A stretch of 64,000 nucleotides of DNA from Jiella avicenniae (GCF_021390325.1 NZ_JAJUWU010000016.1:62001-126000); one strand, 5' to 3'. Counted from the stretch's first letter, positions 34,677 through 43,664 are shown. Notes: a model not told the origin generated them from the sequence alone. Numbers and translations are program-made.

Positions 34677-35542
34677 AGACGCGTTATTCTTTCGGCGGCG
34701 ACGAGCACATCTTCGTCGAGGTGGATGAGGAAATGTCGCTCGAGGCGTTCTTCAAGAGCCTGTCCATGACCACGGCGATCCGCGAGGCCGGGATCGACGG
34801 CATCACCGAGATCTGCCCTGCCAATGCGTCCTTCCAGGTGAAGTTCGACCCGGACGTGATCGCGCCGGACGCGTTGATGGAGCGGTTGAAGGGCTTCGAG
34901 GCGGCGGCCGAGAACGCCGAAAAGACGATCGACACCCGCATCATCGAGATGCCGGTCTTCTACAACGATCCGTGGACGCACGAGACGCTGATGCGGTTTC
35001 GCGAGCGCCATCAGGATCCGAAGTCGACCGATCTCGAATATGCTGCGCGGATCAACGGCTACGCGAGCGTGGAAAGCTTCATCGAGGCCCATTCCGGGGC
35101 GCCCTGGTTCGTCTCGATGGTGGGCTTCGTCGCCGGGCTGCCCTTCACCTATCAGCTGGTCGAACGCTCACGGCAGATCCAGGTGCCGAAATACCTGCGG
35201 CCCCGCACCGATACGCCGCGCCTGACGGTCGGTTATGGCGGCTGTTTCGGCTGCGTCTATTCGGTGCGCGGGGCCGGCGGCTACCAGATGTTCGGCATCA
35301 CACCGATGCCGATCTACGATCCGAAGGGCGAGCGGAGCTATCTGAAGGATCTCTTCCTGTTCAGGCCGGGCGACATCATCCGCTTCAAGCCGATCGACCG
35401 AGAGACCTACGACGCGACGCTCAAAGAGGTCGAGGCGGGGCGCTATCAGCCGAAGATCGCCTCCGTCCAATTCTCGCTCGATGCCTTCAACGCCGATCCC
35501 GAAGGCAACAACGCCAAGCTCCTGGAGGCGCTCGATGGCTGA
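34673..35542 (+). CDS. pxpB: 5-oxoprolinase subunit B / KipI family (allophanate hydrolase subunit 1-like)
   Basis: 289-residue cyclophilin-fold protein of the AHS1/KipI family, which pairs with PxpC. It shows MPVFYNDPW, WFVSMVGFVAGLPFTYQL, PRTDTPRLTVGYGGCFGCVY and the diagnostic GAGGYQMFGITPMPIYDP with FRPGDIIRFKPID close to the C terminus. It is longer than the usual about 220-240 residues by a distinct N-terminal block and a C-terminal segment. ATG 34673 overlaps the biotin carboxylase stop (ATGA). Together with PxpA and PxpC it should form the ATP-dependent 5-oxoprolinase. Related proteins are fused in urea carboxylase, which may explain the neighbouring biotin enzymes. Confidence 0.85.
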
Positions 35543-36533
35543 TGCTGCTGCGATGTTCGAAGTCGTCAAGCCGGGCCTTGCCACCACGGTCCAGGATCTC
35601 GGACGGCCGGGCTACTACCATCTCGGCCTGCCGATCTCCGGCGCGATGGACCGCTTCGCGCTGATCGCCGCCAACCGTCTGGTCGGCAATGCCGACGGCG
35701 CGGCCGGCCTCGAGGCGGTGTTTCTCGGCCCGGTCCTGAAATTCTCGGCCGATGCCGTGGTCGCGATCACCGGCGCGACCATGCCGCCGAAGCTCGACGG
35801 GGTCGAACAGCCGCTGTGGACGGCGTTCGCGGTCTCTGCGGGGCAGGAGCTTTCCTTCGGATATCTGAAGGCCGGGGCGCGTGCCTACGTCGCCATCGCC
35901 GGCGGGATCGACGTGCCGGAGGTCCACGGCTCCCGCTCGACCTATGCGCTGGGCGGGCTCGGCGGCTACGAGGGCAGGGCGCTCAGGGCCGGCGATGCGG
36001 TGAAGTTCGGCGTGTCGGCGGGGTCGCCCAGGCTGGGCGTCACCATTCCGGAAGACATCCGTCGCAACGCCCCGCAATCGGGGACGGTGCTGCGGGCGAT
36101 GCCGGGCCTCTACTGGCACCGCATCACCGAGGAGTCCCAGGGCACCTTCTTCGAGGACGAGTGGAAGGTCGCGCCGGAGGCCGACCGGATCGGCTACCGC
36201 TTCAAGGGCGGTCGGGCGCTGGATTTCGTCCCGCGTGAGCCGCCCTTCGGCGCCGGCTCCGATCCGTCCAACATCGTCGACAGCTGCTATCCCTACGGCT
36301 CGATCCAGGTGCCGGGCGGCACCGAGCCCATCGTGCTCCATCGCGATGCGGTCTCGGGGGGCGGCTACTTCATGGTCGGCACGGTGATCTCGGCCGACAT
36401 GGACCTGATCGGCCAACTCCAGCCGCACCAGCCGGTGCGTTTCGAATCCATCGACATGGACGGAGCGCTCGCGGCACGGCGAGAGGAAAAGGCGAGGTTG
36501 AACCGGCTCGGCGAATTTCTCGGTTCTTCCTGA
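35535..36533 (+). CDS. pxpC: 5-oxoprolinase subunit C / KipA family (biotin-dependent carboxyltransferase family)
   Basis: 332-residue AHS2/KipA protein. Typical segments are FEVVKPGLATTVQDLGRPGY, PISGAMDRFALIAANRLVGN, GARAYVAIAGGIDVPEVHGS, GSIQVPGGTEPIVLHRDAVS and GGYFMVGTVISADMDLIGQL, where the family has GGYPKIATVI..DL..L. The start overlaps the pxpB gene by 8 bp. PxpC combines with PxpB to form the ATP-using, ring-opening part of 5-oxoprolinase; the same fold forms the carboxyltransferase part of urea carboxylase. It is the last gene of the rightward half; a GntR gene follows after 79 bp. Confidence 0.88.
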   Translation: MADAAAMFEVVKPGLATTVQDLGRPGYYHLGLPISGAMDRFALIAANRLVGNADGAAGLEAVFLGPVLKFSADAVVAITGATMPPKLDGVEQPLWTAFAVSAGQELSFGYLKAGARAYVAIAGGIDVPEVHGSRSTYALGGLGGYEGRALRAGDAVKFGVSAGSPRLGVTIPEDIRRNAPQSGTVLRAMPGLYWHRITEESQGTFFEDEWKVAPEADRIGYRFKGGRALDFVPREPPFGAGSDPSNIVDSCYPYGSIQVPGGTEPIVLHRDAVSGGGYFMVGTVISADMDLIGQLQPHQPVRFESIDMDGALAARREEKARLNRLGEFLGSS

Positions 36534-36585
36534 GCGCCGTCACGTCACGCCGGTCTCCGGTGGCCGCTGATCTCCTCCGACAGGT

Positions 36586-36595
36586 GTGATATCAC
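36586..36595. promoter_or_regulatory. GATATC-centred palindrome before the GntR gene
   Basis: GTGATATCAC is a perfect 10-bp palindrome ending 17 bp before the GntR GTG start and just before its AGGAGG. Its position suggests autoregulation. Similar GATAT-centred dyads occur upstream of other GntR-linked genes in the window. Confidence 0.45.
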
Positions 36596-36612
36596 GGCCT
36601 TCAGGAGGCCGC

Positions 36613-37344
36613 GTGGACAAGCTCGAATATCGCTCGCTCAACGATCAGACCTACGACCGGATCAAAGAGGGCCTGATGGCCGCGGCGTTTCGACCGGGCG
36701 AGACCCTCGTCATCCGCACGATCGCCGCCGCCTTCGGCGTGTCGACGACGCCGGTGCGCGAGGCGCTGCAGCGGCTCGTTGCCGAGCGCCTTCTCGTGAT
36801 GAAGCCGAACCGCTCGATCGCCGTGCCGGAACTGGAACTCGACGCCTATGTGGAGTTGCTGCGGATCCGCTGTGAGCTGGAGGGGCTTGCGGTGGACCTT
36901 GCCGCCCAGCGTGTCGACGCCGCCGGGCTGGAACGCCTGAGGGGCCTCGTCGCCGACATCGACGTTGCCGTGGAGGCGCACGATCACGCCGCCTATCGCG
37001 CCCTCAACCAGACCTTCCATTTCGCCCTCTACGACGAGGCCCGTTCGCCGCGCCTCGTCGGCATCATTCAGGATCTCTGGGGGCAGACAGGGCCTTACGT
37101 GTCCGAACTCTTCGTCTCGGAGCAATACGGCCCCGAGGCCAATCGCGAGCACAAGCGGATCCTGAGGGCTCTCGAAGGCCGGGATGGCGCGGACGCCCGC
37201 GAGGGTCTCGTTGCCGACATCACCATCGCCAGCAGGCACATCCTGCCGCAGCTTTTGCGGATGGGCGCCGCAAGGTCGACGAGGCACCGGCGCGGCAGGC
37301 GGCCGGAGAAGGCCGAGCACGCGGAAGGCGATGCGGCACAATAG
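36613..37344 (+). CDS. GntR family regulator (FCD domain)
   Basis: 243-residue FadR-subfamily regulator. The winged HTH is LNDQTYDRIKEGLMAAAFRP then VSTTPVREALQRLVAERLL. The C-terminal all-helical FCD domain includes LLRIRCELEGLAVDLAAQRV, a metal-site FHFALYDEA and ANREHKRILRALEG with the conserved His. The start is taken as GTG 36613 because CAGGAGG ends 5 bp upstream; GTG 36586 lies within a palindrome and lacks a ribosome site. The basic C-terminal tail (about 20 residues) is unusual. It lies between pxpC and a convergent class III PLP enzyme, and either could be its target. Confidence 0.87.
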   Translation: MDKLEYRSLNDQTYDRIKEGLMAAAFRPGETLVIRTIAAAFGVSTTPVREALQRLVAERLLVMKPNRSIAVPELELDAYVELLRIRCELEGLAVDLAAQRVDAAGLERLRGLVADIDVAVEAHDHAAYRALNQTFHFALYDEARSPRLVGIIQDLWGQTGPYVSELFVSEQYGPEANREHKRILRALEGRDGADAREGLVADITIASRHILPQLLRMGAARSTRHRRGRRPEKAEHAEGDAAQ

Positions 37345-37388
37345 GTCCGGGGCAGGCCGAGCCGGCTGTCCGGTTGCTCCTGGCGCCG

Positions 37389-38723
37389 TCAACCCGTCGT
37401 CTTCAGCGCCTCGTCCATCGCCGCGATGAACCGGTCGGCGTTCGCCTCAGTGAAGACGAGCGGCGGGCGGATCTTCAAGGCGTTGTGGAATTTTCCGGTG
37501 ACGCTGATGAGGACGCCGAGGTCGCGCATCCGGTTGACGATCCGGGAGGCGCGCTGGCGGTCGGGAGAGCGGTTGGCGCGATCGGTCACGATCTCCACGC
37601 CGATGAAGAGGCCGGCGCCGCGAACGTCGCCGACGGCGTCGTGGCCTTCGGATATGCCGCGAATACCCTCCGTCAGGTAGCCGCCGACCCGGGCGGAATT
37701 GGCCATCAGCCCGTCTTCCTCGATCGTTCGAAGCACCGCCATTGCCGCCGCGCAGGACACGGCGTTGCCGCCGAAAGTGTTGAAATAGCGCGCGTTGCGG
37801 CCGAATTCGTCGCAGACTTCGGGGCGCATGACGACGGCCGAGATCGGATGGCCGTTGCCCATCGGTTTTCCCAGCGTGACCAGGTCGGGAACGACGTCGT
37901 GGCGCTGAAATCCCCACATGGCGTCGCCGGCGCGTCCGAAGCCGGGCTGGACCTCGTCGGCGACGAAGATGCCGCCGGCCGCGTGAATCGCATCGACGGC
38001 GCCGGCGAGGAAACCCTTCGGCCCCGGCAACACGCCGTCGCTGGTGAACAGCGTGTCGACGATGAGGGCTGCCGGCTTGATTCCATGGCGTTTCAGGTCG
38101 GCGATCGCCGCTTCGACGTCGGCCGTGAATTTTCCGCCGACGTCGGAGCCGGCCACACGATAGGCATCAGGGGCCGGGACGGTCCGGACGTGCATGCCGA
38201 GATCGACCGCTTGGCCGAGCGATGGCGAGAAGCATGCGACTGCCTCGGAGATGCCGTGATAGGCATTTTCGGTGACGACGATGCCGGTGCCGCCGGTGAA
38301 GGCGCGGGCGATCCGCATGGCGAGGTCGTTGGCTTCGCTGCCGGTGCAGGCGAACATGACCTGCGAGAGTTCAGCCGGGAAGGTCGCGACCAGCCGCTCG
38401 GCATAATCGAGGATCAGGCCGTGAATGTAGCGGGTGTTTGTGGCGAGGATGCCGACCTGCTCGCGGATGGCTTCGACGACGCGCGGATGGCAGTGGCCGA
38501 GGGAGGCGACGTTGTTGTAGGCGTCGAGATAGGCACGGCCTTCCTCGTCGTAGAGCCAGACGCCCTCGCCACGCACGAGATGCAGCGGCGTCTCGTACAT
38601 CAGACGATAGGCAGGGCCGAGCACGCGGGCGCGCCGCTCGATCATCGCCTCGTATTTCGCCGAAAGATTGCCGACGCCGGGAACATAGGCGTTCGGCATC
38701 GAAAGATCGGCTTTGGCACTCAT
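37389..38723 (-). CDS. Class III aminotransferase-like PLP enzyme (AGXT2L-type phospho-lyase candidate)
   Basis: 444-residue PLP fold-type I enzyme. LDAYNNVASLGHCHPRVVEA near residue 70 resembles the AGXT2L phospho-lyases that remove phosphate and ammonia from O-phosphoethanolamine or 5-phosphohydroxylysine. Active-site parts are FACTGSEANDLAMRIARA, AYHGISEAV, FVADEVQPGFGRAG and LVTLGKPMGNGHPISAVV with the PLP lysine. The start at 38723 is preceded by GGAGAG; longer in-frame extensions have no family similarity. The divergent neighbour is a hydroxylysine-kinase-like phosphotransferase. That would make a two-step kinase/lyase route for a hydroxylated amine. A plain aminotransferase remains possible. 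Confidence 0.85.
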   Translation of the reverse strand: MSAKADLSMPNAYVPGVGNLSAKYEAMIERRARVLGPAYRLMYETPLHLVRGEGVWLYDEEGRAYLDAYNNVASLGHCHPRVVEAIREQVGILATNTRYIHGLILDYAERLVATFPAELSQVMFACTGSEANDLAMRIARAFTGGTGIVVTENAYHGISEAVACFSPSLGQAVDLGMHVRTVPAPDAYRVAGSDVGGKFTADVEAAIADLKRHGIKPAALIVDTLFTSDGVLPGPKGFLAGAVDAIHAAGGIFVADEVQPGFGRAGDAMWGFQRHDVVPDLVTLGKPMGNGHPISAVVMRPEVCDEFGRNARYFNTFGGNAVSCAAAMAVLRTIEEDGLMANSARVGGYLTEGIRGISEGHDAVGDVRGAGLFIGVEIVTDRANRSPDRQRASRIVNRMRDLGVLISVTGKFHNALKIRPPLVFTEANADRFIAAMDEALKTTG

Positions 38724-39182
38724 AGCTGCTCTCTCCGGTTCGTGCGCTGCCCGCGCAGGGGTATCGCGGCGACGGTTCGACTTCTCACGTTCGGTTCCGG
38801 CCTCTCCCGAGATGGCGCGAGGCGGCGGAGCCATGAGGGCCTCGGAAACGCACGCGACCGCGCCGTCGCCCGCGCATGCTCGTGACGAAACGCGAACCGC
38901 GGATTGATTCCGCGGCGGAGGGCTCGCGGAGCGGTGGCTTCCGATGCGCTTCGTCTTTCATGCGGCAACATATATCAAAATCCGGACACCGCCCGCTGTG
39001 TCTTCGAAAAAATTGCAGTTCTTCGAGTTTTTCGCACTTTATCAATTCTCGCTCGATTCTGTGGTATATCATGTTGCCTGAATGTGATTGGCCGAAGTGC
39101 GAGGTGCTGCCGGGTGAATCTTTTCGGCGTGGCTCCGGCTGCCACCTCCCGTCCATCATCCCGAGAAGGATCGAAGCGCCCC
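38724..39182. promoter_or_regulatory. 459-bp divergent intergenic region with two related AT-rich motifs
   Basis: No gene is seen here. The left part next to the PLP enzyme is GC-rich. From about 38960 it becomes AT-rich: GCAACATATATCA at 38965-38977 on the plus strand, and GGTATATCATGTTGC at 39063-39077. The two are related in opposite orientation (both read ...TATA/ATATC..TGTTGC outward), as if each direction has its own copy of one operator or -10 element. Confidence 0.4.
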
Positions 39183-40241
39183 ATGACCCTCGCCGACGCC
39201 GCCGGTGCCCCCGCGACCTTCACCGTCATGACACCGCGCTTCACGTCCGCCGAGATCAGGGCTCTGCTGTGGGATCACTACGGGACCGAGGGCGAGTTGC
39301 GGACCTTGGCCAGCGAGCGCGACCTCACCATGGGCGTCGAGGCGAGCGACGGCCGCCGTTTCGTGCTCAAGATCGCCAATTCGGCCGAGAACCCCGAGGT
39401 GGTCCGCTTTCAAAACGCGGCTTTCGTTCACATTGCCGACGTTGCACCGGCATTGCCGGTCGCGCGCGTCGTCGGGACCCTCCAGGGCCGGCGCGAGGTC
39501 GTCGCTTTGGCTGACGGCGAAGAGCACATGGTGCGGCTTCTGACCTATCTGCCCGGGAACGTTCTTGCCAGCGTGGAGAGAACCGCGACGCATGTGCCGG
39601 CGATCGGCCGGCTGCTGGGGGAATTGTCCCTCGCTTTGTCGACGTTTTCCCGTCCTGCGCCGGGTGACGAGATCCTGTGGGATATGCAGCGGGCACCAAA
39701 GCTGCGGTCGCTGGCGCCGAGCATTGCCAATCCGGATTTGCGGAGACGGGTCGAAGCGATTCTCGCTCGATTCGACGCCGAGATCGCACCGCGGCAGGCG
39801 TCTTTGGAGCGGCAGATCGTCCACAACGACTTCAACCCGTCCAATCTTCTCGTCGCGGAAGACGAACCGGGCCGGATCGTCGGCATTCTCGATTTCGGGG
39901 ACATGCTGGAGGCGCCACGGATCTTCGACGTTGCGGTCGCCTGTTCCTATCACGTCCCGGCCGAAGGGCCGCCGCTTGGCTTCGCCACCATGCTGCTCTC
40001 GGCCTATCACGCCGTTCACCCCTTGGCCGCGGAGGAAATTCCGCTCCTCTTCGACCTCATCGCGACCCGGCACGCGATGACGATCGCGATCAGCGAATGG
40101 CGGGCGCGGCGACACCCGGAGAATGCCGCCTACGTGCTGCGAAACCATGGAAACGCCGCTCGGGCGATCGAACGCTTTGCCACGATACGCCGCGAAGACG
40201 CCGTCGCCGAGCTGGAACGGGCTTGTCACTCACCGGACTGA
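39183..40241 (+). CDS. Phosphotransferase (APH fold), hydroxylysine/amino-alcohol kinase-like
   Basis: 352-residue kinase of the aminoglycoside phosphotransferase (APH) superfamily. It shows RRFVLKIANSAENPEVVRFQ (ATP-binding lysine), HMVRLLTYLPGNVL, the catalytic loop IVHNDFNPSNLLVAEDE with the catalytic Asp, and the metal-binding GRIVGILDFGDMLEAPRIFD. KIAN and GILDFGDM are features shared with hydroxylysine kinase (AGPHD1/HykK) rather than antibiotic kinases. ATG 39183 follows GAAGGA. It is divergent from the AGXT2L-like PLP enzyme, supporting a shared substrate: kinase phosphorylates a hydroxyl, lyase eliminates phosphate. Resistance to aminoglycosides is not suggested. A short hairpin follows its stop. 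Confidence 0.82.
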   Translation: MTLADAAGAPATFTVMTPRFTSAEIRALLWDHYGTEGELRTLASERDLTMGVEASDGRRFVLKIANSAENPEVVRFQNAAFVHIADVAPALPVARVVGTLQGRREVVALADGEEHMVRLLTYLPGNVLASVERTATHVPAIGRLLGELSLALSTFSRPAPGDEILWDMQRAPKLRSLAPSIANPDLRRRVEAILARFDAEIAPRQASLERQIVHNDFNPSNLLVAEDEPGRIVGILDFGDMLEAPRIFDVAVACSYHVPAEGPPLGFATMLLSAYHAVHPLAAEEIPLLFDLIATRHAMTIAISEWRARRHPENAAYVLRNHGNAARAIERFATIRREDAVAELERACHSPD

Positions 40242-40257
40242 GCGCGCGCCGGGCGCA

Positions 40258-40275
40258 CGGAAGCTGAGGCTTCCG
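40258..40275 (+). terminator. Short hairpin between kinase and monooxygenase genes
   Basis: CGGAAGC (40258-40264) pairs perfectly with GCTTCCG (40269-40275) around TGAG, followed by CTCTTCGT. It sits between two converging genes and may end transcription from either side; the T-tract is weak. Confidence 0.45.
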
Positions 40276-40330
40276 CTCTTCGTCGCCGATCGGAAATCCG
40301 TCGACGGCCGTCGAGACTTCGGGCGCGCGT

Positions 40331-40651
40331 TCAGAGCGTCTCTGTCGGCTTGGGGCGTCCCGGCGTCCACTGGCCGACGAAGGCCTGCTTGGTCTCGACC
40401 ATCGGCGCGGAAACGCGGTCGAACTCGAGAAAATGCGGCGTCTCTCGATGAGCGGCGAAAGCCGCGTCGTCGTCATAGATCTCGTAGAGCACGATCAGCC
40501 CCGGTCGTCCGGCGACCGCGACCACGTCGAAGCGCCGGCATCCCGGCTCGTCTTCCAGGGAGCGTCGAGCGTTTTCCTCCATCACTTCGAGAAATTCCGC
40601 CTCCTGTCCCGGCTTGATGGTGAAGATGACGGTGACGATGCAGTGTTCCAA
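40331..40651 (-). CDS. Antibiotic biosynthesis monooxygenase (ABM) family, putative quinol monooxygenase
   Basis: 106-residue dimeric ferredoxin-like fold protein. The ABM domain covers nearly all of it: IVTVIFTIKPGQEAEFLEVM, ARRSLEDEPGCRRFDVV, LIVLYEIYDDDAAFAAHRET and PHFLEFDRV, the usual order of strand, helix, E-GC-R and Y-E--D-AF--H. YgiN-like members oxidise quinols or protect against them. TTG 40651 is chosen because GGGAGG lies 7-12 bp upstream and family similarity begins there. It is divergent from a LacI regulator whose gene starts 58 bp away, which may control it. Confidence 0.85.
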   Translation of the reverse strand: MEHCIVTVIFTIKPGQEAEFLEVMEENARRSLEDEPGCRRFDVVAVAGRPGLIVLYEIYDDDAAFAAHRETPHFLEFDRVSAPMVETKQAFVGQWTPGRPKPTETL

Positions 40652-40709
40652 TGTCCGGCCTCCCGGCTGTCGAGTGTTTGCGCGCTTTTCATCTTCGGGG
40701 ATGCCACTT

Positions 40710-41762
40710 ATGGCTTCCGCCATGAACAAGTCTTCGACCGGCAACGTCAAGCGGACGCGAAAAGCCCATCCCCAGGCCAGCATGCACGACGTGGCGCGGC
40801 ATGCCGGTGTCTCGCTGATCACGGTCTCGCGTTTCCTGAGAACGCCGGGAAAGGTCAGCGAGCGGACCCGGCAGCTCGTGGAAGACGCGATCGCCGAGCT
40901 CGGCTATGTGCCCAATCTGGTCGCCGGCGGACTGGCGAGTTCCCAGTCGACGATCGTCTCGATGATCGTGCCCTTCGTCTCGCACGGCGTCTTCGCCGAG
41001 GCGATCCAGGGTGTCTCCGACGTCGTCGACGCCCATGGCTACAACGTGCTTCTCGGCCACAGCACCGGGTCGGTGGAACGGGAAGAGGCGATCCTGAGGA
41101 GCATCCTCGGCTATCGCCCGGCCGGCGTCGTCATCCAGGGGGCCAATCACAGCGAGCGCACCGTGGAATTCCTGCGCAAGGCGGCGATGCCCGTGGTCGA
41201 GATCGGGACGCTGCCCGAAACACCGATCGGCATGGCCGTCGGCTATTCCAATCACCAGGCCGCGCTGGCCATGACGCGCCATCTGATCGCGCGGGGCTAT
41301 CGGCGCATCGGCTTCGTGGGAACCGATCCCGCCACCAACGACCGGATATTGCAGCGACTCGCCGGCTACAGGCAGGGCCTGGACGAGGCCGGGATCGCCT
41401 TCGATCCGGCGCTGGTCCTGAGGAGCCCGTTCGGCATCGTCGAAGGACGGCAGTTGCTGCATGTCTACAGAAGCATGCAGCCGATGCCCGACGCGGTGTT
41501 CTGCGCTTCGGATCTCTGGGCAGCCGGGATGATCAGCGAGTGCCGCAAGCAAGGGATCGGGGTGCCGACGGATCTCGCCATCGCCGGCTTCAACGATCAG
41601 GACATCGCTTCGGTGATCGATCCCGCGATCACGACGATCCGCGTGCCCCGCTATGAAATCGGCCGCCAGGCCGGGCGCATGATCGTCGAGACCATCGCCG
41701 GTCGCTCCGTCGAGCGGATGGTCGACGTCGGCTTCGAACTCGTCGTGCGCGACAGCACGTGA
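40710..41762 (+). CDS. LacI family transcriptional regulator
   Basis: About 350 residues, with the LacI headpiece MHDVARHAGVSLITVSRFLR near residue 25, the hinge-helix region VPNLVAGGLASSQS and a periplasmic-binding-like core (VGYSNHQAALAMTRHLIARG; FVGTDPATNDRI; AIAGFNDQDIASVIDPAIT). It resembles GntR/IdnR-type members regulating gluconate-like sugar acid use. ATG 40710 has GGGGA 9 bp upstream; ATGs at 40701 and 40722 are alternatives, since the first 15-25 residues are a variable leader. No sugar operon is adjacent; the closest candidates are the divergent ABM gene and the TRAP modules beyond. Confidence 0.88.
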   Translation: MASAMNKSSTGNVKRTRKAHPQASMHDVARHAGVSLITVSRFLRTPGKVSERTRQLVEDAIAELGYVPNLVAGGLASSQSTIVSMIVPFVSHGVFAEAIQGVSDVVDAHGYNVLLGHSTGSVEREEAILRSILGYRPAGVVIQGANHSERTVEFLRKAAMPVVEIGTLPETPIGMAVGYSNHQAALAMTRHLIARGYRRIGFVGTDPATNDRILQRLAGYRQGLDEAGIAFDPALVLRSPFGIVEGRQLLHVYRSMQPMPDAVFCASDLWAAGMISECRKQGIGVPTDLAIAGFNDQDIASVIDPAITTIRVPRYEIGRQAGRMIVETIAGRSVERMVDVGFELVVRDST

Positions 41763-41793
41763 GGGCGAGGCTGCGATCCGACCACGGCCGAAG

Positions 41794-41827
41794 TTCGGCA
41801 TCCGGACCGCCTCATCCCGGATCCGAA
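41794..41827. terminator. Hairpin between converging LacI and dehydrogenase genes
   Basis: TTCGGCATCCGG (41794-41805) can pair with CCGGATCCGAA (41817-41827) with one bulged C. It lies in the 75-bp gap between two converging stops, where a bidirectional terminator is expected. Confidence 0.45.
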
Positions 41828-41837
41828 CCGCCCGGCC

Positions 41838-42935
41838 TCATGGCGTTTCGATCATCGCAATGAGTTCGCGGGTCACGGCCTTCGTCCCCATCTCGCCGCC
41901 ATATTCCATCGGCCGGATGCGGTTCGCCTCGAAGGCCGCGGCGACGGTGTCGTTGATCAGTTCGGCAGCGGCCACGAGCGTCTCGTTGCCGCTGCGGTCC
42001 GCCAGATAGTCGAGCATCAGGGCACCGCTCAGGATCGCGGCGAGGGGATTGGCCTTGTCCTCGCCCATGATGTCGGGGGCCGAGCCATGGGCCGGCTGAA
42101 ACAGCCCGTGCGCGTCGCCGATCTCGGCGCAGGAGGCGATACCCATGCCGCCGACCAGTCCGCCGCCGAGATCCGACAGGATGTCGCCGAACATGTTCTC
42201 CATCACCATGACGTCGAACTCCCAGGGCTTGCGCACGAGGTCGAGAGCCTGGGCGTCGATGTAGTTGTGATCGGCCCGGATGTCCGGAAAGGCGACCGCC
42301 CGTTCGTCGAAGATCTTGCGGAAGAAGGCCATGGACCGGAAGACGTTGGATTTGTCGACGCAGGTCACCCGGCCCTTGCCGCCACGTTCCTTGCGCTTGC
42401 GGGCGAGATGGAACGCGAAGTCGTGCAGCTTTTCCGTGGTCGGTCGAGTGATCCGCAGGATGTCCTGCACCTCGTCGTCATTGGCGATCCCTTTCCGCTT
42501 GTGGGTGGCGGCTGAATAGAATAGGCCCTCGGTGCATTCCCTCAGAACGATGAAGTCGATGCTTCTGGCGCGCGGGTCCGCCAGACGCTGCGGCGTGTTG
42601 GCATAGGCCTTGACCGGCCGCACCCCGGCATAGAGCTGGAACTCCTCGCGCAGACGCAGATGCGGGGTGATCTCGGTCCCGTCCTCGTGGCGCACCGTCG
42701 GCAGACCGATGGCGCCGAGAAGGATCGCATCGAGTTCGCGCGCGGCGCGCTCGGCCTCGGGCGAAATGTCCCGACCCGTTTCCCGATAATAGGCCGCACC
42801 CGCATCCACCTCGTGAAACAGGATCGAAAATCCGCCGACCCGGCGTTGGGCCGCACCGATCACGGCCATCGCGGCATCCGTCACGTCGACGCCGATGCCA
42901 TCGCCCTTGATCGTCGCAATGTTGAATTCCATCAT
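41838..42935 (-). CDS. Isocitrate/isopropylmalate dehydrogenase family protein (tartrate dehydrogenase-like), copy 1
   Basis: 365-residue NAD(P)-dependent beta-decarboxylating dehydrogenase. [17 protein letters not shown] is the N-terminal nucleotide-site segment. [11 protein letters not shown], in place of the usual RENTEG, is the specificity region. [19 protein letters not shown] contains the catalytic Lys region, and [20 protein letters not shown] has the metal-binding Asp residues. [20 protein letters not shown] is the C-terminal cofactor loop. The Cys in the specificity helix suggests a non-leucine substrate such as tartrate, malate or another 2-hydroxy acid. It lies 24 bp after the GntR gene in the same direction. 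It belongs to the left TRAP module, and a diverged second copy is in the right module. Confidence 0.87.
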   Translation of the reverse strand: MMEFNIATIKGDGIGVDVTDAAMAVIGAAQRRVGGFSILFHEVDAGAAYYRETGRDISPEAERAARELDAILLGAIGLPTVRHEDGTEITPHLRLREEFQLYAGVRPVKAYANTPQRLADPRARSIDFIVLRECTEGLFYSAATHKRKGIANDDEVQDILRITRPTTEKLHDFAFHLARKRKERGGKGRVTCVDKSNVFRSMAFFRKIFDERAVAFPDIRADHNYIDAQALDLVRKPWEFDVMVMENMFGDILSDLGGGLVGGMGIASCAEIGDAHGLFQPAHGSAPDIMGEDKANPLAAILSGALMLDYLADRSGNETLVAAAELINDTVAAAFEANRIRPMEYGGEMGTKAVTRELIAMIETP

Positions 42936-42959
42936 TCTGCTCCGGCTGTCGCCGCGGCT

Positions 42960-43616
42960 TCAGAGCCGCAAATGCTTCATGTTTTCGAGGATCGCCATCA
43001 GTTCGTCGGCGGCGCGCACACGGTGTTCGCGGAAGGTCCTGCGGGTGGTTTCCAGATCGCCGCGCCGGATGCATTCGATGATCTCGCGATGTTCCTGCGT
43101 CGACTGGTGGGGCTTGCTGCGCAGGCGCAGGGTGATGCTGCGCGCGCGGTGCGACTGGTCGAGAAGGGTGCGGATGATCCGTTGCATCCGCGCGTTTCCG
43201 CACAATCGAAGAAGTTGCTCGTGAAAGTCGGTGTCGGCGCTCGCCCAGGCGTCGAGGTCGTCCTTTTCGAGCGCCTCTTCCATGCGCTTCGTGGCGTCTT
43301 CCAGACCCGAGAGCGCCTCCTCTGAGACCGTCGAGGCCGCGACGCGTGCCGCCGCCTCCGGCTCGAGCGCGATCAGAATGTCGTAGACCTCGCGCATGTC
43401 TTCGACCGACAGCGACAGGATCCGTGCGCCGCGTCGCGGAATGAGTTCCACGAGCCCTTCGGCACTGAGGCGCAGCAGAGCTTCGCGCATCGGGGTCCGG
43501 CTCACCCCGAAACGGTCGGCGAATTCCTGTTCCGTCGCCTGGAGGCCGGCGGGAATTCCGCTCGTCATGATCTCTTTTTTGAGCCGGCCATAGGCGTCGT
43601 CGACGAGTCCCTTCAT
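42960..43616 (-). CDS. GntR family regulator (FCD domain), TRAP module 1
   Basis: 218-residue FadR-type regulator. The HTH is DAYGRLKKEIMTSGIPAG then QEFADRFGVSRTPMREALLR. The FCD domain includes YDILIALEPEAAARVAA, the metal-site DTDFHEQLLRLCGN and EHREIIECIRRGDLE. ATG 43616 is chosen since the protein then starts MKGLVDDAYG like its relatives; GTG 43628 is an alternative four codons upstream. It is divergent from the TRAP operon over a 225-bp gap and is followed by the isopropylmalate-type dehydrogenase, so it probably represses both until a substrate acid binds the FCD pocket. Confidence 0.88.
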   Translation of the reverse strand: MKGLVDDAYGRLKKEIMTSGIPAGLQATEQEFADRFGVSRTPMREALLRLSAEGLVELIPRRGARILSLSVEDMREVYDILIALEPEAAARVAASTVSEEALSGLEDATKRMEEALEKDDLDAWASADTDFHEQLLRLCGNARMQRIIRTLLDQSHRARSITLRLRSKPHQSTQEHREIIECIRRGDLETTRRTFREHRVRAADELMAILENMKHLRL

Positions 43617-43664
43617 TCGCGTGCTCACCCCGACCGCCTTATTTGTCGCCACAACGTATGCATT

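Noticed and set aside
39183-40241. Aminoglycoside resistance gene
   Set aside because: The APH fold is shared by many small-molecule kinases. The KIAN and GILDFGDM features and the PLP-enzyme neighbour point to amino-alcohol metabolism instead.
41838-42935. leuB (3-isopropylmalate dehydrogenase of leucine synthesis)
   Set aside because: It sits beside a TRAP/GntR module rather than leuACD and has an altered specificity motif (RECTEG). A second copy lies in a similar context.
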